This document shows, one piece after another, positions 16,902 through 24,801 of a stretch of 28,022 nt of DNA. Source of the DNA: Bacteroidales bacterium UBA6229 (GTDB taxonomy: Bacteria > Bacteroidota > Bacteroidia > Bacteroidales > F082); the NCBI GenBank assembly GCA_002440975.1, contig DJWN01000093.1:1-28022 (forward strand), read 5' to 3'. A program made the position numbers and the translations under genes. Every line of letters begins with the position of its first letter. Position 1 is the stretch's first letter. The notes under the pieces are model-generated. The model did no database searches. It was not told where the DNA came from and was given only the letters and a program-made list of their open reading frames with translations.

Positions 16902-16937
16902 ATAAAACCCCGTTACACTTCAGTAACAAGGTTTTAT
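16902..16937 (-). terminator. Strong intergenic hairpin after the TolC gene
   Basis: Arms 16902-16916 and 16923-16937 enclose a 6-base loop. In minus-strand RNA all 15 positions pair, two of them as adjacent G-U wobbles; in plus-strand RNA those two would be C-A mismatches, so the structure fits minus-strand transcription. It begins 20 bases after the TolC stop. The T tract lies inside the stem, so it may act as an attenuator or mRNA stabiliser rather than a classic terminator. Confidence 0.6.
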
Positions 16938-16956
16938 GTGAAAGCTTTCAGTGGAA

Positions 16957-18369
16957 TTATTCTTCCATATAATCTGCCATATCGGCCAGGGTAAGCGTTT
17001 TGCCCAGATAAAATTCCAATACTTTAAGCTTAAATATAAAGTCGTATTTGGAGGAGAGTAGCTCAGATTCTGCAATATTCAGCTGATTTTTAGCCATATT
17101 ATAATCCAATGCATTAACCATTCCTCTGTCAAATTTTTGTTGCGTATAGTTGAAGGATTCGTTCAGACTTCTCAGTGATTTTTCTCTTGCCTGATAAGAT
17201 TTATAAGCGGCCAAAGCATCGGTATAGGCGGTTTCGACATTTTTTCTGAGAGAGTTTTTGGCCAGTTGGAGGTTATAATCAGCATTCAGCAGATTGAGCT
17301 TGCTGCGGTTGATATAAGAGCTGGATTGATATCCATTGAAAATAGGGATACTAAGCCTGAACGAAAGCGTAGTATTACGGTTGTCGCGTATTTGATCGTC
17401 AAAGGGTTTTACCTCTCTGTAATTAGGATCTAAGGGGTTATTGGAAAGAAAGATTTTGTCGGAATAATTGGTTCCTATTCCGGCATTGAGCGACAGGCTT
17501 GGGCTTCTGCTGCCTTTTGCAATTGCCAGTGCCCGTTCGGTGCCTTCCACATTTTGTTCGGCCTGTTTGATTTCAGGCATCACACCCAGAGCGGTATTAT
17601 AGATATAATCTACTGGTAGCAATTCTGGAGCAGGGCTAACTTTGAGTGTCGGGAAATCAATTTCAAGGCCCGTACCAGCTTCCATTTCAAGCAGTTGTAG
17701 CAAGTCGAGATAGGCCAGATTAAGCTGATTTTCGGCCTGTACCACCGATACTTCTTCGTTGGCGAGTTGAGCTTGTATTTCGAGTAAACTTCCACGGGCC
17801 AGCGTTCCGGCTTCAACAAGCTTATTCGTTCGATTTACCTGTTGTTCCGTTACTTCACGCTGTCGCTGGGCATTATTTAATAGTTCATGATTGAATAGGA
17901 TTTGCAGATAATAACCTGCCACAGATAAAGCAATATCGTTTTTTATCTTATCGGCACTGTATTTGGCAGCCAGGTATTCAGACCGACGCTGTTTCATGGT
18001 ATTCACTTTTTGAAAACCATTAAAAAGTGTGACACTGCTGTTGATGTCGAAATAACTTTGCTGTGTTTGTTCGTCAACATAAGTATAAGTAGCCATGTCT
18101 ATCGAGCGACCCCAGCCGTAAGCATGAGAAGCCTGTGCATTAATCGAGGGCAAAAAGTCTAATTTGCTTTCCAGTTGGTTTATTTCACCGGCTTGCACCT
18201 CCAACCGGCTTTGTTGTATTTGAATATTGTGTTCAAGCGCGTAGTTTACACAGTCTTCGAGCGTCCATTTCTGCGCCATCAAACCTCCTGAAATAAAAAT
18301 CATCACCAGGCTGATGATGACTACAAATTTTACATAACTAAAAGAAGTGTTGCTGTTGTGTGTGTTCAT
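16957..18369 (-). CDS. TolC-family outer-membrane efflux channel
   Basis: This 470-residue trimeric channel forms the outer-membrane end of a tripartite pump. A signal peptide (about 1-32, cleavage after G-L-M-A) precedes the TolC start WTLEDCVNYALEHNIQIQQSRLEVQAGE. Two structural repeats of long amphipathic helices are visible, with A-Y-T-D-A-L-A-A-Y-K-S-Y in the second and the closing LNIAESELLSSKYDFIFKLK near 420-445. The protein ends soon after FYLGKTL, the usual end of Bacteroidota members. It leads the minus-strand series TolC, adaptor, TsaB. The start at 18369 is preceded by a 250-base divergent region with a cluster of inverted repeats that could hold its operator. No TAnnTTTG box was found directly upstream. 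Confidence 0.93.
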   Translation of the reverse strand: MNTHNSNTSFSYVKFVVIISLVMIFISGGLMAQKWTLEDCVNYALEHNIQIQQSRLEVQAGEINQLESKLDFLPSINAQASHAYGWGRSIDMATYTYVDEQTQQSYFDINSSVTLFNGFQKVNTMKQRRSEYLAAKYSADKIKNDIALSVAGYYLQILFNHELLNNAQRQREVTEQQVNRTNKLVEAGTLARGSLLEIQAQLANEEVSVVQAENQLNLAYLDLLQLLEMEAGTGLEIDFPTLKVSPAPELLPVDYIYNTALGVMPEIKQAEQNVEGTERALAIAKGSRSPSLSLNAGIGTNYSDKIFLSNNPLDPNYREVKPFDDQIRDNRNTTLSFRLSIPIFNGYQSSSYINRSKLNLLNADYNLQLAKNSLRKNVETAYTDALAAYKSYQAREKSLRSLNESFNYTQQKFDRGMVNALDYNMAKNQLNIAESELLSSKYDFIFKLKVLEFYLGKTLTLADMADYMEE

Positions 18370-18480
18370 GCTTTGTAGGATTAAGTTTTTGCCGGCAGAT
18401 TGATATCCAAAAACATGCCAACTTTATATCTGATTGATAGTAAGTTATTTAAATCGATTACGTTTGAATGAAGCAGCTAT

Positions 18481-18554
18481 GTGACTGTTCACTCTGTGAC
18501 AGCAATTGTACGTTTGTGAACAGCTAAAATTCTGTCACAGACAAATGTACAATT
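18481..18554. promoter_or_regulatory. Cluster of interleaved inverted repeats in the divergent tolC/peptidase region
   Basis: Three inverted pairs overlap in 74 bases: CTGTTCAC 18485-18492 with 18516-18523 (8 bp); TCTGTGACAG 18493-18502 with 18532-18541 (10 bp); and 18504-18517 with 18541-18554 (13 of 14 bp). The word TGTGA(A)CAG occurs four times, twice in each orientation. It lies about 110 bases from each start codon. It probably binds one or more regulators (the half-site recalls CRP/FNR or TetR operators), but no regulator gene is adjacent. The rest of the 288-base gap 18370-18657 holds only the promoter listed next. Confidence 0.6.
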
Positions 18555-18606
18555 TATAAGCAAGTTCTTTATATCAATAGCAAATTCAATTTTTAGAAAC
18601 ACAAAA

Positions 18607-18638
18607 TTTGCAGAGTTAGGTGGGGTGTACTACTTTTA
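18607..18638 (+). promoter_or_regulatory. Promoter of the M1 peptidase operon
   Basis: TTTG (18607-18610), 20 bases, then TACTTTTA (18631-18638), one mismatch from TAnnTTTG. The expected start is near 18645, which leaves a short leader before the ATG at 18658 and rules out the upstream in-frame GTG at 18625 as start. Confidence 0.5.
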
Positions 18639-18657
18639 CAAAGTAAAATTCTACCTT

Positions 18658-21009
18658 ATGAAAATGAAAGGCTTCACTTTAGGTTTTCTAGTCATACTCC
18701 TTGTTTTTTCTGTGAAGGCACAACATGTCTGCAATCATCAGGTCTCCTTTTCGCGCTCGGCGGTTGCCGACACCATCGATGCTATTCATTACAAAATTCA
18801 CCTGCATGAGATTGACTTTGCTGGTCAAAGCCTTCAGGTCGAAGCCCAGATCACACTGCGACCAAAAATGTCGCTGAATCATATTCCCCTCGAGCTTAAA
18901 GCCCTTGAGGTGGAATCGGTTACAAGCAATGATATTACGATAAATAGTTTTGATCAGGAGAGTGATATTTTGCGAATTTATCTGGCTGAAATGATTGGCC
19001 AAACTGACACTGTCATTTTAACAATAACTTATGGTGGAACACCTTCCCATGAAGCCTGGGGTGGTTTTCATTTCAGTGGAAATTATGCTTTTAACCTTGG
19101 CGTAGGCTTTGTGAGCGATCCGCATAACCTGGGTAAAGCCTGGTTTCCGTGTGTGGATGATTTTAAAGACAGGGCAACCTATGAAGTCTTGATTACCCTG
19201 CCAGAAGAACTTGTTGGTGTAGCCGGTGGATTGCTGGAAGGAATAGAGGATATAGGCGACGGCCTCCAAACCTGGCACTGGCAGATCAATCAGCCTATCC
19301 CAACTTACCTTGCTTCGGTTGCTGCCGGCGATTACGCGCTTGTGAGCGATACGTATCAGGGCATGAATCAGGAGATACCTATTACCATTTATACCCGACC
19401 AGCTGATTCGGTGAAAGTGGCCGGATCTTTTGTTCATCTACATGAAATCATGGATTTTTTTGAATCGCGTTTTGGTCCTTATCCTTTCGACAGGATTGGC
19501 TATGCCGGTACTGCCATTGGCGCGATGGAGCACGTATCCAATATTGCTTATCCTCATTTTGCTATCAACGGAAATCTGAGCTATGAATACCTGTTCACAC
19601 ACGAGTTGTCGCATATGTGGTTCGGCAATATGGTCACCTGTGCCGATGCCGGCGATATGTGGCTCAACGAAGGCTGGGCAACCTTTTGTCAGTTTTTCTA
19701 CAAACACGATCTCTACAGCCCCGAAACCTACCGGCAGGAGATGAACGAAAACCATTACGACATCCTCAAAAATGCCCACATAACGGATGGTAGTTACCTT
19801 TCGTTGGATGAGGTGCCAACGGAATATACTTATGGGACAACCGTTTACGACAAAGGAGCTACTGTGGTTCACAGCCTGATGAATTACCTGGGACAGGAAG
19901 TGTTTTTTAATGCCATTAAGGCCTATCTGCAGGAATTTGCCTTTGCACCTGCCAGCTCGGAAGATATGCGCGACTTTTTGACAAACTACACCGGCCGCGA
20001 TATGACGGGCTTTTTTGACACCTGGGTTTTCACTCCCGGAACGCCGCATTATAATATTGATTCAACGCAGGTTACAGCAGCAGGAGAAGATTTTGAAGTA
20101 CAGCTTTTTCTTCGAAAAAAACACAAAGGGTTTGATTATACAGGAGTTGATCACCAGTTTGAAGTTGGTTTTATGAATACCAATTGGGATATTATAACGG
20201 ATACCGTACAATTCGATGGTTTGCACGGAAACAGCATTAAAACGCTTCCATTTGAACCAATCCTTGTACTGGCCGACCCTTTCGATCGCACTGCAGATGC
20301 TACCACAGACGAATCTTTCATACTTAACCAAACAGCTGAATATTCTTTTCCAAAGGCCGGCTTCAGGCTTTATGCCGATCAGGTTATTGACAGTGCCTGG
20401 TTCAGACTTACACACCATTGGGCCAAGCCCGACAGCTTGAAAATTCCGGTGAACGGACTGCGGTTGTCGCCCTACCGTCATTGGGAAGTAAGCGGGATAA
20501 ATCTGGAAGAACAGAATTTGCGAGGAAGATTTTTTTACAGCGATGGAACAAGTTTGGACGGGAGTTTATTTGAAAGTTCGAATGATTCAGTTGTAATCCT
20601 TTACCGTCAAAATCCTGCTGATGAATGGCAAGCCATCCCACAATACCGCGAAGGACTTTGGAATATTGGATATATCTATGTTGAAGAGCTTTTGCCCGGA
20701 CAATATACGCTGGCCGTATGGGATACCCAAATTGTAGGTCTTCCCGAAAAACCTTCAATAAAAACTGAAACAGAGATCAAAGCCTTTCCTAATCCAACAC
20801 AGGGAATGCTGACTTTTCAATGGGATCAGAAGCTTTCTGGTTCGCTGGTTTTTACGGATCAAAACGGAAAAATTTGTCATCGCATTCCTTTTGAGCATGA
20901 GAATATCATTGAAGTTGACAGTAGTCGCCTGGAGAAAGGGCTTTATTTGATCGAACTTAAAAACACGCGTGGAAGTGCTGTTGCCTGGACAAAAATTGTA
21001 GTGTTATGA
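18658..21009 (+). CDS. Secreted M1-family metallopeptidase with T9SS sorting tail
   Basis: This zinc aminopeptidase-like enzyme has 783 residues from the ATG at 18658. A signal peptide (KMKGFTLGFLVILLVFSVKA, cleavage before Q) leads to the N-terminal beta domain. The catalytic domain follows, with GAMEH (288-292, in place of the more usual GAMEN), HELSH (315-319) as the HExxH zinc motif, and NEGWA about 19 residues after it with the third zinc ligand. After the M1 core (to about 475) come further beta domains. The end (about 705-783, FPNPTQGMLTF to GLYLIELKNTRG) is a Por_Secre_tail, so the enzyme should pass the outer membrane by type IX secretion and stay on or leave the cell surface. An in-frame GTG 11 codons upstream is not preferred, because the promoter overlaps it. 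The AlkD-like gene overlaps its stop by ATGA. Confidence 0.92.
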   Translation: MKMKGFTLGFLVILLVFSVKAQHVCNHQVSFSRSAVADTIDAIHYKIHLHEIDFAGQSLQVEAQITLRPKMSLNHIPLELKALEVESVTSNDITINSFDQESDILRIYLAEMIGQTDTVILTITYGGTPSHEAWGGFHFSGNYAFNLGVGFVSDPHNLGKAWFPCVDDFKDRATYEVLITLPEELVGVAGGLLEGIEDIGDGLQTWHWQINQPIPTYLASVAAGDYALVSDTYQGMNQEIPITIYTRPADSVKVAGSFVHLHEIMDFFESRFGPYPFDRIGYAGTAIGAMEHVSNIAYPHFAINGNLSYEYLFTHELSHMWFGNMVTCADAGDMWLNEGWATFCQFFYKHDLYSPETYRQEMNENHYDILKNAHITDGSYLSLDEVPTEYTYGTTVYDKGATVVHSLMNYLGQEVFFNAIKAYLQEFAFAPASSEDMRDFLTNYTGRDMTGFFDTWVFTPGTPHYNIDSTQVTAAGEDFEVQLFLRKKHKGFDYTGVDHQFEVGFMNTNWDIITDTVQFDGLHGNSIKTLPFEPILVLADPFDRTADATTDESFILNQTAEYSFPKAGFRLYADQVIDSAWFRLTHHWAKPDSLKIPVNGLRLSPYRHWEVSGINLEEQNLRGRFFYSDGTSLDGSLFESSNDSVVILYRQNPADEWQAIPQYREGLWNIGYIYVEELLPGQYTLAVWDTQIVGLPEKPSIKTETEIKAFPNPTQGMLTFQWDQKLSGSLVFTDQNGKICHRIPFEHENIIEVDSSRLEKGLYLIELKNTRGSAVAWTKIVVL

Positions 21010-21680
21010 CCAAAGCACACGATTATTGGAAGCCTTTGATCGCAGCTTTTGAAACACATGCCAATCCGGAAATTGCTGCCGGTGCTGAAAAATATATGCG
21101 TAACCAATATTCATTTTATGGCATTCCTTCGCCTGCAAGGACATTAATTTTTAAGGATTTTATCAAATCGTACGGACTTCCTGATCCAGCCGATTTGGAT
21201 GAGGTTATTTTAAATGCCTGGCAGCTTCCTCAGCGTGAAATGCAATATGCAGCCATGCTTGTGCTGGACAAGTCAATCAAAAAAATGCCAGCCCAAAGCA
21301 TTTCACTGCTCGAAAAACTTATTGTTCAAAAATCCTGGTGGGACACGATTGATTTTATTGCGCCAAATCTGGTTGGCTCGCTTTTTAAACGATATCCAGA
21401 AATCCGTGATGAAACCATCAGCCGCTGGATGGATTCAGGGAATTTCTGGTTGCAGCGCAGTTGTCTTTTATTTCAGCTCAAGTATAAGCAAACAACTGAT
21501 GAAAAATTACTTTTTGGGCTCTGTGCACAGTTAAGCAGCGAAAAGGAATTTTTCATCCGCAAAGCCATCGGCTGGGCTTTGCGTCAACATGCCCGCACTG
21601 CACCGCAGCAGGTTCGTGATTTTGTGGAAAATACTGAACTACAGCCATTAAGCCAAAAAGAAGCACTTAAACATCTTTAA
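21006..21680 (+). CDS. AlkD-like DNA alkylation repair protein
   Basis: This 224-residue all-helical protein of HEAT-like repeats belongs to the DNA alkylation repair family (PF08713), which includes the DNA glycosylase AlkD; members remove positively charged N3- or N7-alkylated purines. Family marks are YMRNQYSFYGIPSPARTLIF near the N terminus, KSWWDTIDFIAPNLVG (the W and D equivalent to the active-site pair), a W-L-Q-R-S motif with the DNA-contacting arginine, and FFIRKAIGWALRQHA near the C terminus. The start codon overlaps the stop of the secreted peptidase gene (ATGA), so translation is probably coupled, although one product is exported and the other works on DNA. Several family members lack proven glycosylase activity. 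Confidence 0.9.
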   Translation: MTKAHDYWKPLIAAFETHANPEIAAGAEKYMRNQYSFYGIPSPARTLIFKDFIKSYGLPDPADLDEVILNAWQLPQREMQYAAMLVLDKSIKKMPAQSISLLEKLIVQKSWWDTIDFIAPNLVGSLFKRYPEIRDETISRWMDSGNFWLQRSCLLFQLKYKQTTDEKLLFGLCAQLSSEKEFFIRKAIGWALRQHARTAPQQVRDFVENTELQPLSQKEALKHL

Positions 21681-21689
21681 TGAATAATT

Positions 21690-22178
21690 ATGAAAGCATA
21701 TTTAATGAACATTAGGCACCTCCTGCTGATAATAATCCTTGTTATCGGTCATGCGGGATGCAAAAAAGACAAAGACCCTGAGTGGGAACGCTGCACCGAT
21801 TGCAGTCTGGAGCAAATCACCGGAACATACGGAGGCAAAGCCACACTCAAGGAATATGACGAAGAAAGTGTGCTTATCAACACAGCACATTCCGATGAAG
21901 CCTATCTTGAGCTGTCATCTTTTAGTAACAATAGTATAGGCATCTCAGTAGGTGTAGTCAATTTGTTCAATGCAAGTATCAATGCCGGGTGGAAGTCAGG
22001 TGAATATACTATCTCGAGTCTTTCGGACGGGGAATTTCTGGCTGAGATTTGGCGACATGGGGATCAAATTAAAATAAAAGGAATTAACAAACGATACAGC
22101 GAACTTGTCCTTGAAAATGATTCTGTTGTGCTCGTGCTTCGCTCACTTTTTGATTTTGAAGTGATTAAAACAGAATAA
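21690..22178 (+). CDS. Small lipoprotein of unknown function
   Basis: I do not recognise a family. The 162-residue product has a basic start, a very hydrophobic helix (about 11-20) and a lipobox-like G-H-A-G-C with C24, followed by K-K-D-K-D-P-E, so it should be lipidated. Close after it is a C-x-x-C pair (CTDC near 35-38) with a further cysteine-free remainder rich in beta-prone residues: a compact sandwich or lipocalin-like fold would fit (G-T-Y-G-G-K-A-T-L start), but that is a guess. It follows the AlkD-like gene by 9 bases and is probably in the same transcript as the M1 peptidase. It converges on yraN, whose stop lies two bases away. Confidence 0.7.
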   Translation: MKAYLMNIRHLLLIIILVIGHAGCKKDKDPEWERCTDCSLEQITGTYGGKATLKEYDEESVLINTAHSDEAYLELSSFSNNSIGISVGVVNLFNASINAGWKSGEYTISSLSDGEFLAEIWRHGDQIKIKGINKRYSELVLENDSVVLVLRSLFDFEVIKTE

Positions 22179-22180
22179 GT

Positions 22181-22543
22181 TTACATGGTAGGATAAAAGG
22201 CATCCTCGATATGATGGATGTGTTTTTCGTTTGGTGTTACGATTACCGAAACAATATCAAAACGGGTTTCTACATCCAGATCTTTTTCCTGGATATAGGC
22301 TTCTGCCGTGCGAACCAGGGTGCGTTGTTTTCGCCGGTTTACGGCAAACTCAGGCTCGCCAAAATCAGTAGTGGCGCGGGTTTTCACTTCCACAATCACC
22401 AGCATTTCACCATCGCGGGCAATGATATCAATTTCATCGCGCCCGTGATACCAGTTTACTTCTAGTATCTGATAGCCTTTTTCGCGCAAATGCTTGTTCG
22501 CCAGTTCCTCTCCCAGTTTTCCAAGTTCGTTGTGATCGGCCAT
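22181..22543 (-). CDS. yraN: YraN family protein (UPF0102), putative nuclease
   Basis: A 120-residue protein of the UPF0102/YraN family, with a restriction-endonuclease-like fold. It shows GKLGEELANKHLREKGYQIL, then the acidic core GRDEIDIIARDGEMLVIVEVKTR, that is E-x-D ... D ... E-V-K, which fits the PD-(D/E)xK pattern. I start it at MADHNELG (22543) rather than eight codons upstream because all homologues I recall begin at this point. It lies 99 bases after metG on the same strand. The true role is not established for the family; Holliday junction or DNA-processing activity has been suggested. Confidence 0.9.
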   Translation of the reverse strand: MADHNELGKLGEELANKHLREKGYQILEVNWYHGRDEIDIIARDGEMLVIVEVKTRATTDFGEPEFAVNRRKQRTLVRTAEAYIQEKDLDVETRFDIVSVIVTPNEKHIHHIEDAFYPTM

Positions 22544-22642
22544 TTTAGATCTTCTTAAACTCTGCAAAAGAGCAGCCTACTTCTTATTTGTTTTGGCTGA
22601 CTGATTTCATTAATTTGGTTCATCCCTACTGGCGAAATCCTT

Positions 22643-24706
22643 TTACTTCACCTCAGCCCCATTCATAAAGCCTTCGGAAGGTGCAACAAAGCAAAGCTTG
22701 CCATCCGCGTTTTCGGCCATCATAATCATTCCCTGCGATTCAATACCGCGAATTTTGCGGGCTTCGAGATTTACCAGCATTACTACCTGCTGTCCGATGA
22801 TATTTTCGGGTTGATAATATTCCGCTATACCGCTTACCACTGTGCGTTTGTCAATGCCGGTGTCGATAAGCAGTTTGAGGAGTTTTTTGGTTTTTGGCAC
22901 TACTTCTGCTTCCAGGATTGTGCCCACACGCAGGTCCATTTTCGCAAAATCGTCATACTGAATAGCTGCCTTTTGGGGTTTTACCACCTTTTCCTCCTGT
23001 GCTTCATTAATTTTTTTTGTATCCAGCAGTTTTTGTACCTGTTGCTCAATCATGCTGTCTTCCACTTTTTCGAACAATAAAATGGCCTCTCCCAGTTGAT
23101 GACCCTCTTTTAATAAAACAGTGTTGGAAGCATCATCCCATCCAAAAGATCCAATACGTAACATTTTACGCAATTTTTCAGCAGTAAAAGGCAGGAAAGG
23201 CTCTGAAAGCACAGTTAGTCGGGCAACAATCTCAAGCGAAACAGCTAATATTGTTTTCACCCGATTGGGATCTGTTTTAAAGCTCTTCCAGGGTTCATTT
23301 TCAGTTAAATAGCGATTTCCCAGACGTGCCAGGTTCATCAGTTCCGACAATGCCTCCCTAAAACGATACAATTCAATGCTATGGCTGATCTTTTCGGGAT
23401 AATGCTGCATCTCTGCCAAAACGGTTTTGTCACCATCCGTAAGATGATCAAGGGCAGGCACTTTGCCTTCAAAATATTTGTGGGTTAGCACCAGAGTTCG
23501 GTTCACAAAATTGCCAAAAACGGCCAGTAATTCATTGTTATTCCGGGCCTGAAAGTCCTTCCAGGTGAAGTCGTTGTCTTTGGTTTCGGGGGCATTGGCA
23601 GTGAGCACATACCTCAAAACATCTTCTTTGCCGGGCAATTCGTTCAGGTATTCGTGCAGCCATACAGCCCAATTGCGCGAAGTGGAAATTTTATCATTCT
23701 CCAAATTTAGAAATTCATTGGCAGGAACATTATCGGGCAAAACAAAAGAACCCTCCTGTTGCAGCATAAAGGGGAAAATAATGCAATGAAAAACAATATT
23801 GTCTTTACCAATAAAATGAACCAGCTTACTGTCTGAGGCTTTCCAATAGGGCTCCCAATCTTTTCCGGTATTTTCGGCCCATTCGCGTGCTGCTGAGATA
23901 TAGCCGATTGGAGCATCAAACCAAACATAAAGCACTTTGCCTTCCGTTTCGGGTAGCGGGACTTTTACGCCCCAATCCAAATCGCGGGTAACGGCGCGCG
24001 GCTGCAAACCCTGATCTATCCACGATTTCACTTGTCCGTACACATTCACTTTCCAGTCTTCTTTGTGGCCTTCCAAAATCCATTCGCGAAGCCAGCTTTC
24101 TGCCTTGTCGAGAGGCAGATACCAGTGTTTGGTTTCCTTTAAAACAGGTTTGTTACCACTCAGTGCCGAGCGTGGATTGATCAGATCTAGCGGGCTGAGT
24201 GAGGTGCCACAACTCTCGCATTGGTCGCCATAAGCCTTTTCGTAGCTGCAATGCGGACAAGTGCCTGTGATATAGCGATCTGCCAAAAACTGATTGGCTT
24301 CGACGTCAAAATACTGTTGATTACTCTTCTCCAGAAAGACACCTTTATTGTACAAGTTAGTGAAAAATTCAGCTGCTGTTTGGTGATGAATCGGAGCCGA
24401 AGTGCGGCTGTAAACATCAAATGAAATACCAAAACGTTCGAAGGAATTGCGAATCATTTCGTGATAACGATCTACAATTTCCTGCGGACTCACCCCTTCT
24501 TTGCGCGCTTTGATGGTGATGGGAACGCCATGCTCGTCTGAACCACCGATAAACAAAACGTCTCTGCCTTTCATGCGCAGGTAGCGGGCATAAATATCTG
24601 CCGGAACATAAACGCCGGCCAGGTGTCCGATATGAATAGGCCCGTTAGCATAAGGCAGGGCAGAAGTGATGGTATAACGTTTGAAATGTTTATCTTTGGC
24701 TTCCAT
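22643..24706 (-). CDS. metG: Methionyl-tRNA synthetase with C-terminal tRNA-binding domain
   Basis: This enzyme charges tRNA-Met. Its 687 residues carry the class I HIGH motif at 25-28 and KISTS at 339-343 in place of KMSKS, as is usual in this phylum. A connective-peptide zinc knuckle with C-P-H-C and C-E-S-C (about 145-165) marks the four-cysteine type. The helical anticodon-binding domain follows (about 395-545). A linker rich in K and E leads to a fused EMAPII/Trbp111-like tRNA-binding domain (about 580-687, DFAKMDLRVGTILEAEVVPK), which helps dimer formation. Transcription should start from a near-consensus promoter whose -33 element lies inside the start of the divergent ldcA. Confidence 0.97.
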   Translation of the reverse strand: MEAKDKHFKRYTITSALPYANGPIHIGHLAGVYVPADIYARYLRMKGRDVLFIGGSDEHGVPITIKARKEGVSPQEIVDRYHEMIRNSFERFGISFDVYSRTSAPIHHQTAAEFFTNLYNKGVFLEKSNQQYFDVEANQFLADRYITGTCPHCSYEKAYGDQCESCGTSLSPLDLINPRSALSGNKPVLKETKHWYLPLDKAESWLREWILEGHKEDWKVNVYGQVKSWIDQGLQPRAVTRDLDWGVKVPLPETEGKVLYVWFDAPIGYISAAREWAENTGKDWEPYWKASDSKLVHFIGKDNIVFHCIIFPFMLQQEGSFVLPDNVPANEFLNLENDKISTSRNWAVWLHEYLNELPGKEDVLRYVLTANAPETKDNDFTWKDFQARNNNELLAVFGNFVNRTLVLTHKYFEGKVPALDHLTDGDKTVLAEMQHYPEKISHSIELYRFREALSELMNLARLGNRYLTENEPWKSFKTDPNRVKTILAVSLEIVARLTVLSEPFLPFTAEKLRKMLRIGSFGWDDASNTVLLKEGHQLGEAILLFEKVEDSMIEQQVQKLLDTKKINEAQEEKVVKPQKAAIQYDDFAKMDLRVGTILEAEVVPKTKKLLKLLIDTGIDKRTVVSGIAEYYQPENIIGQQVVMLVNLEARKIRGIESQGMIMMAENADGKLCFVAPSEGFMNGAEVK

Positions 24707-24772
24707 TGAAAAAGTTTTTTACCCTCCGGTAAACGCTTTGCCGGCATGGGTTTAGGTTCTAAAAGTGAGGCG

Positions 24773-24801
24773 CAAAGTTAACCATTAGTTTCGATATGCA
24801 A
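24773..24801 (-). promoter_or_regulatory. Promoter of metG
   Basis: On the minus strand TTG (24801-24799), 18 bases, then TAACTTTG (24780-24773), a perfect TAnnTTTG. The region after it shares TTTGCGCCTCA with the tRNA-Leu promoter. The -33 element overlaps the second and third codons of ldcA. The leader to the metG ATG is about 60 bases. Confidence 0.7.

Noticed and set aside
18625..18657. GTG at 18625 as start of the M1 peptidase
   Set aside because: The promoter -7 box (18631-18638) overlaps it, and the signal peptide is complete from the ATG at 18658.
19438..20049. Minus-strand open frame of 203 codons under the M1 peptidase
   Set aside because: It mirrors the catalytic domain region of a clear metallopeptidase and has no motif of its own.
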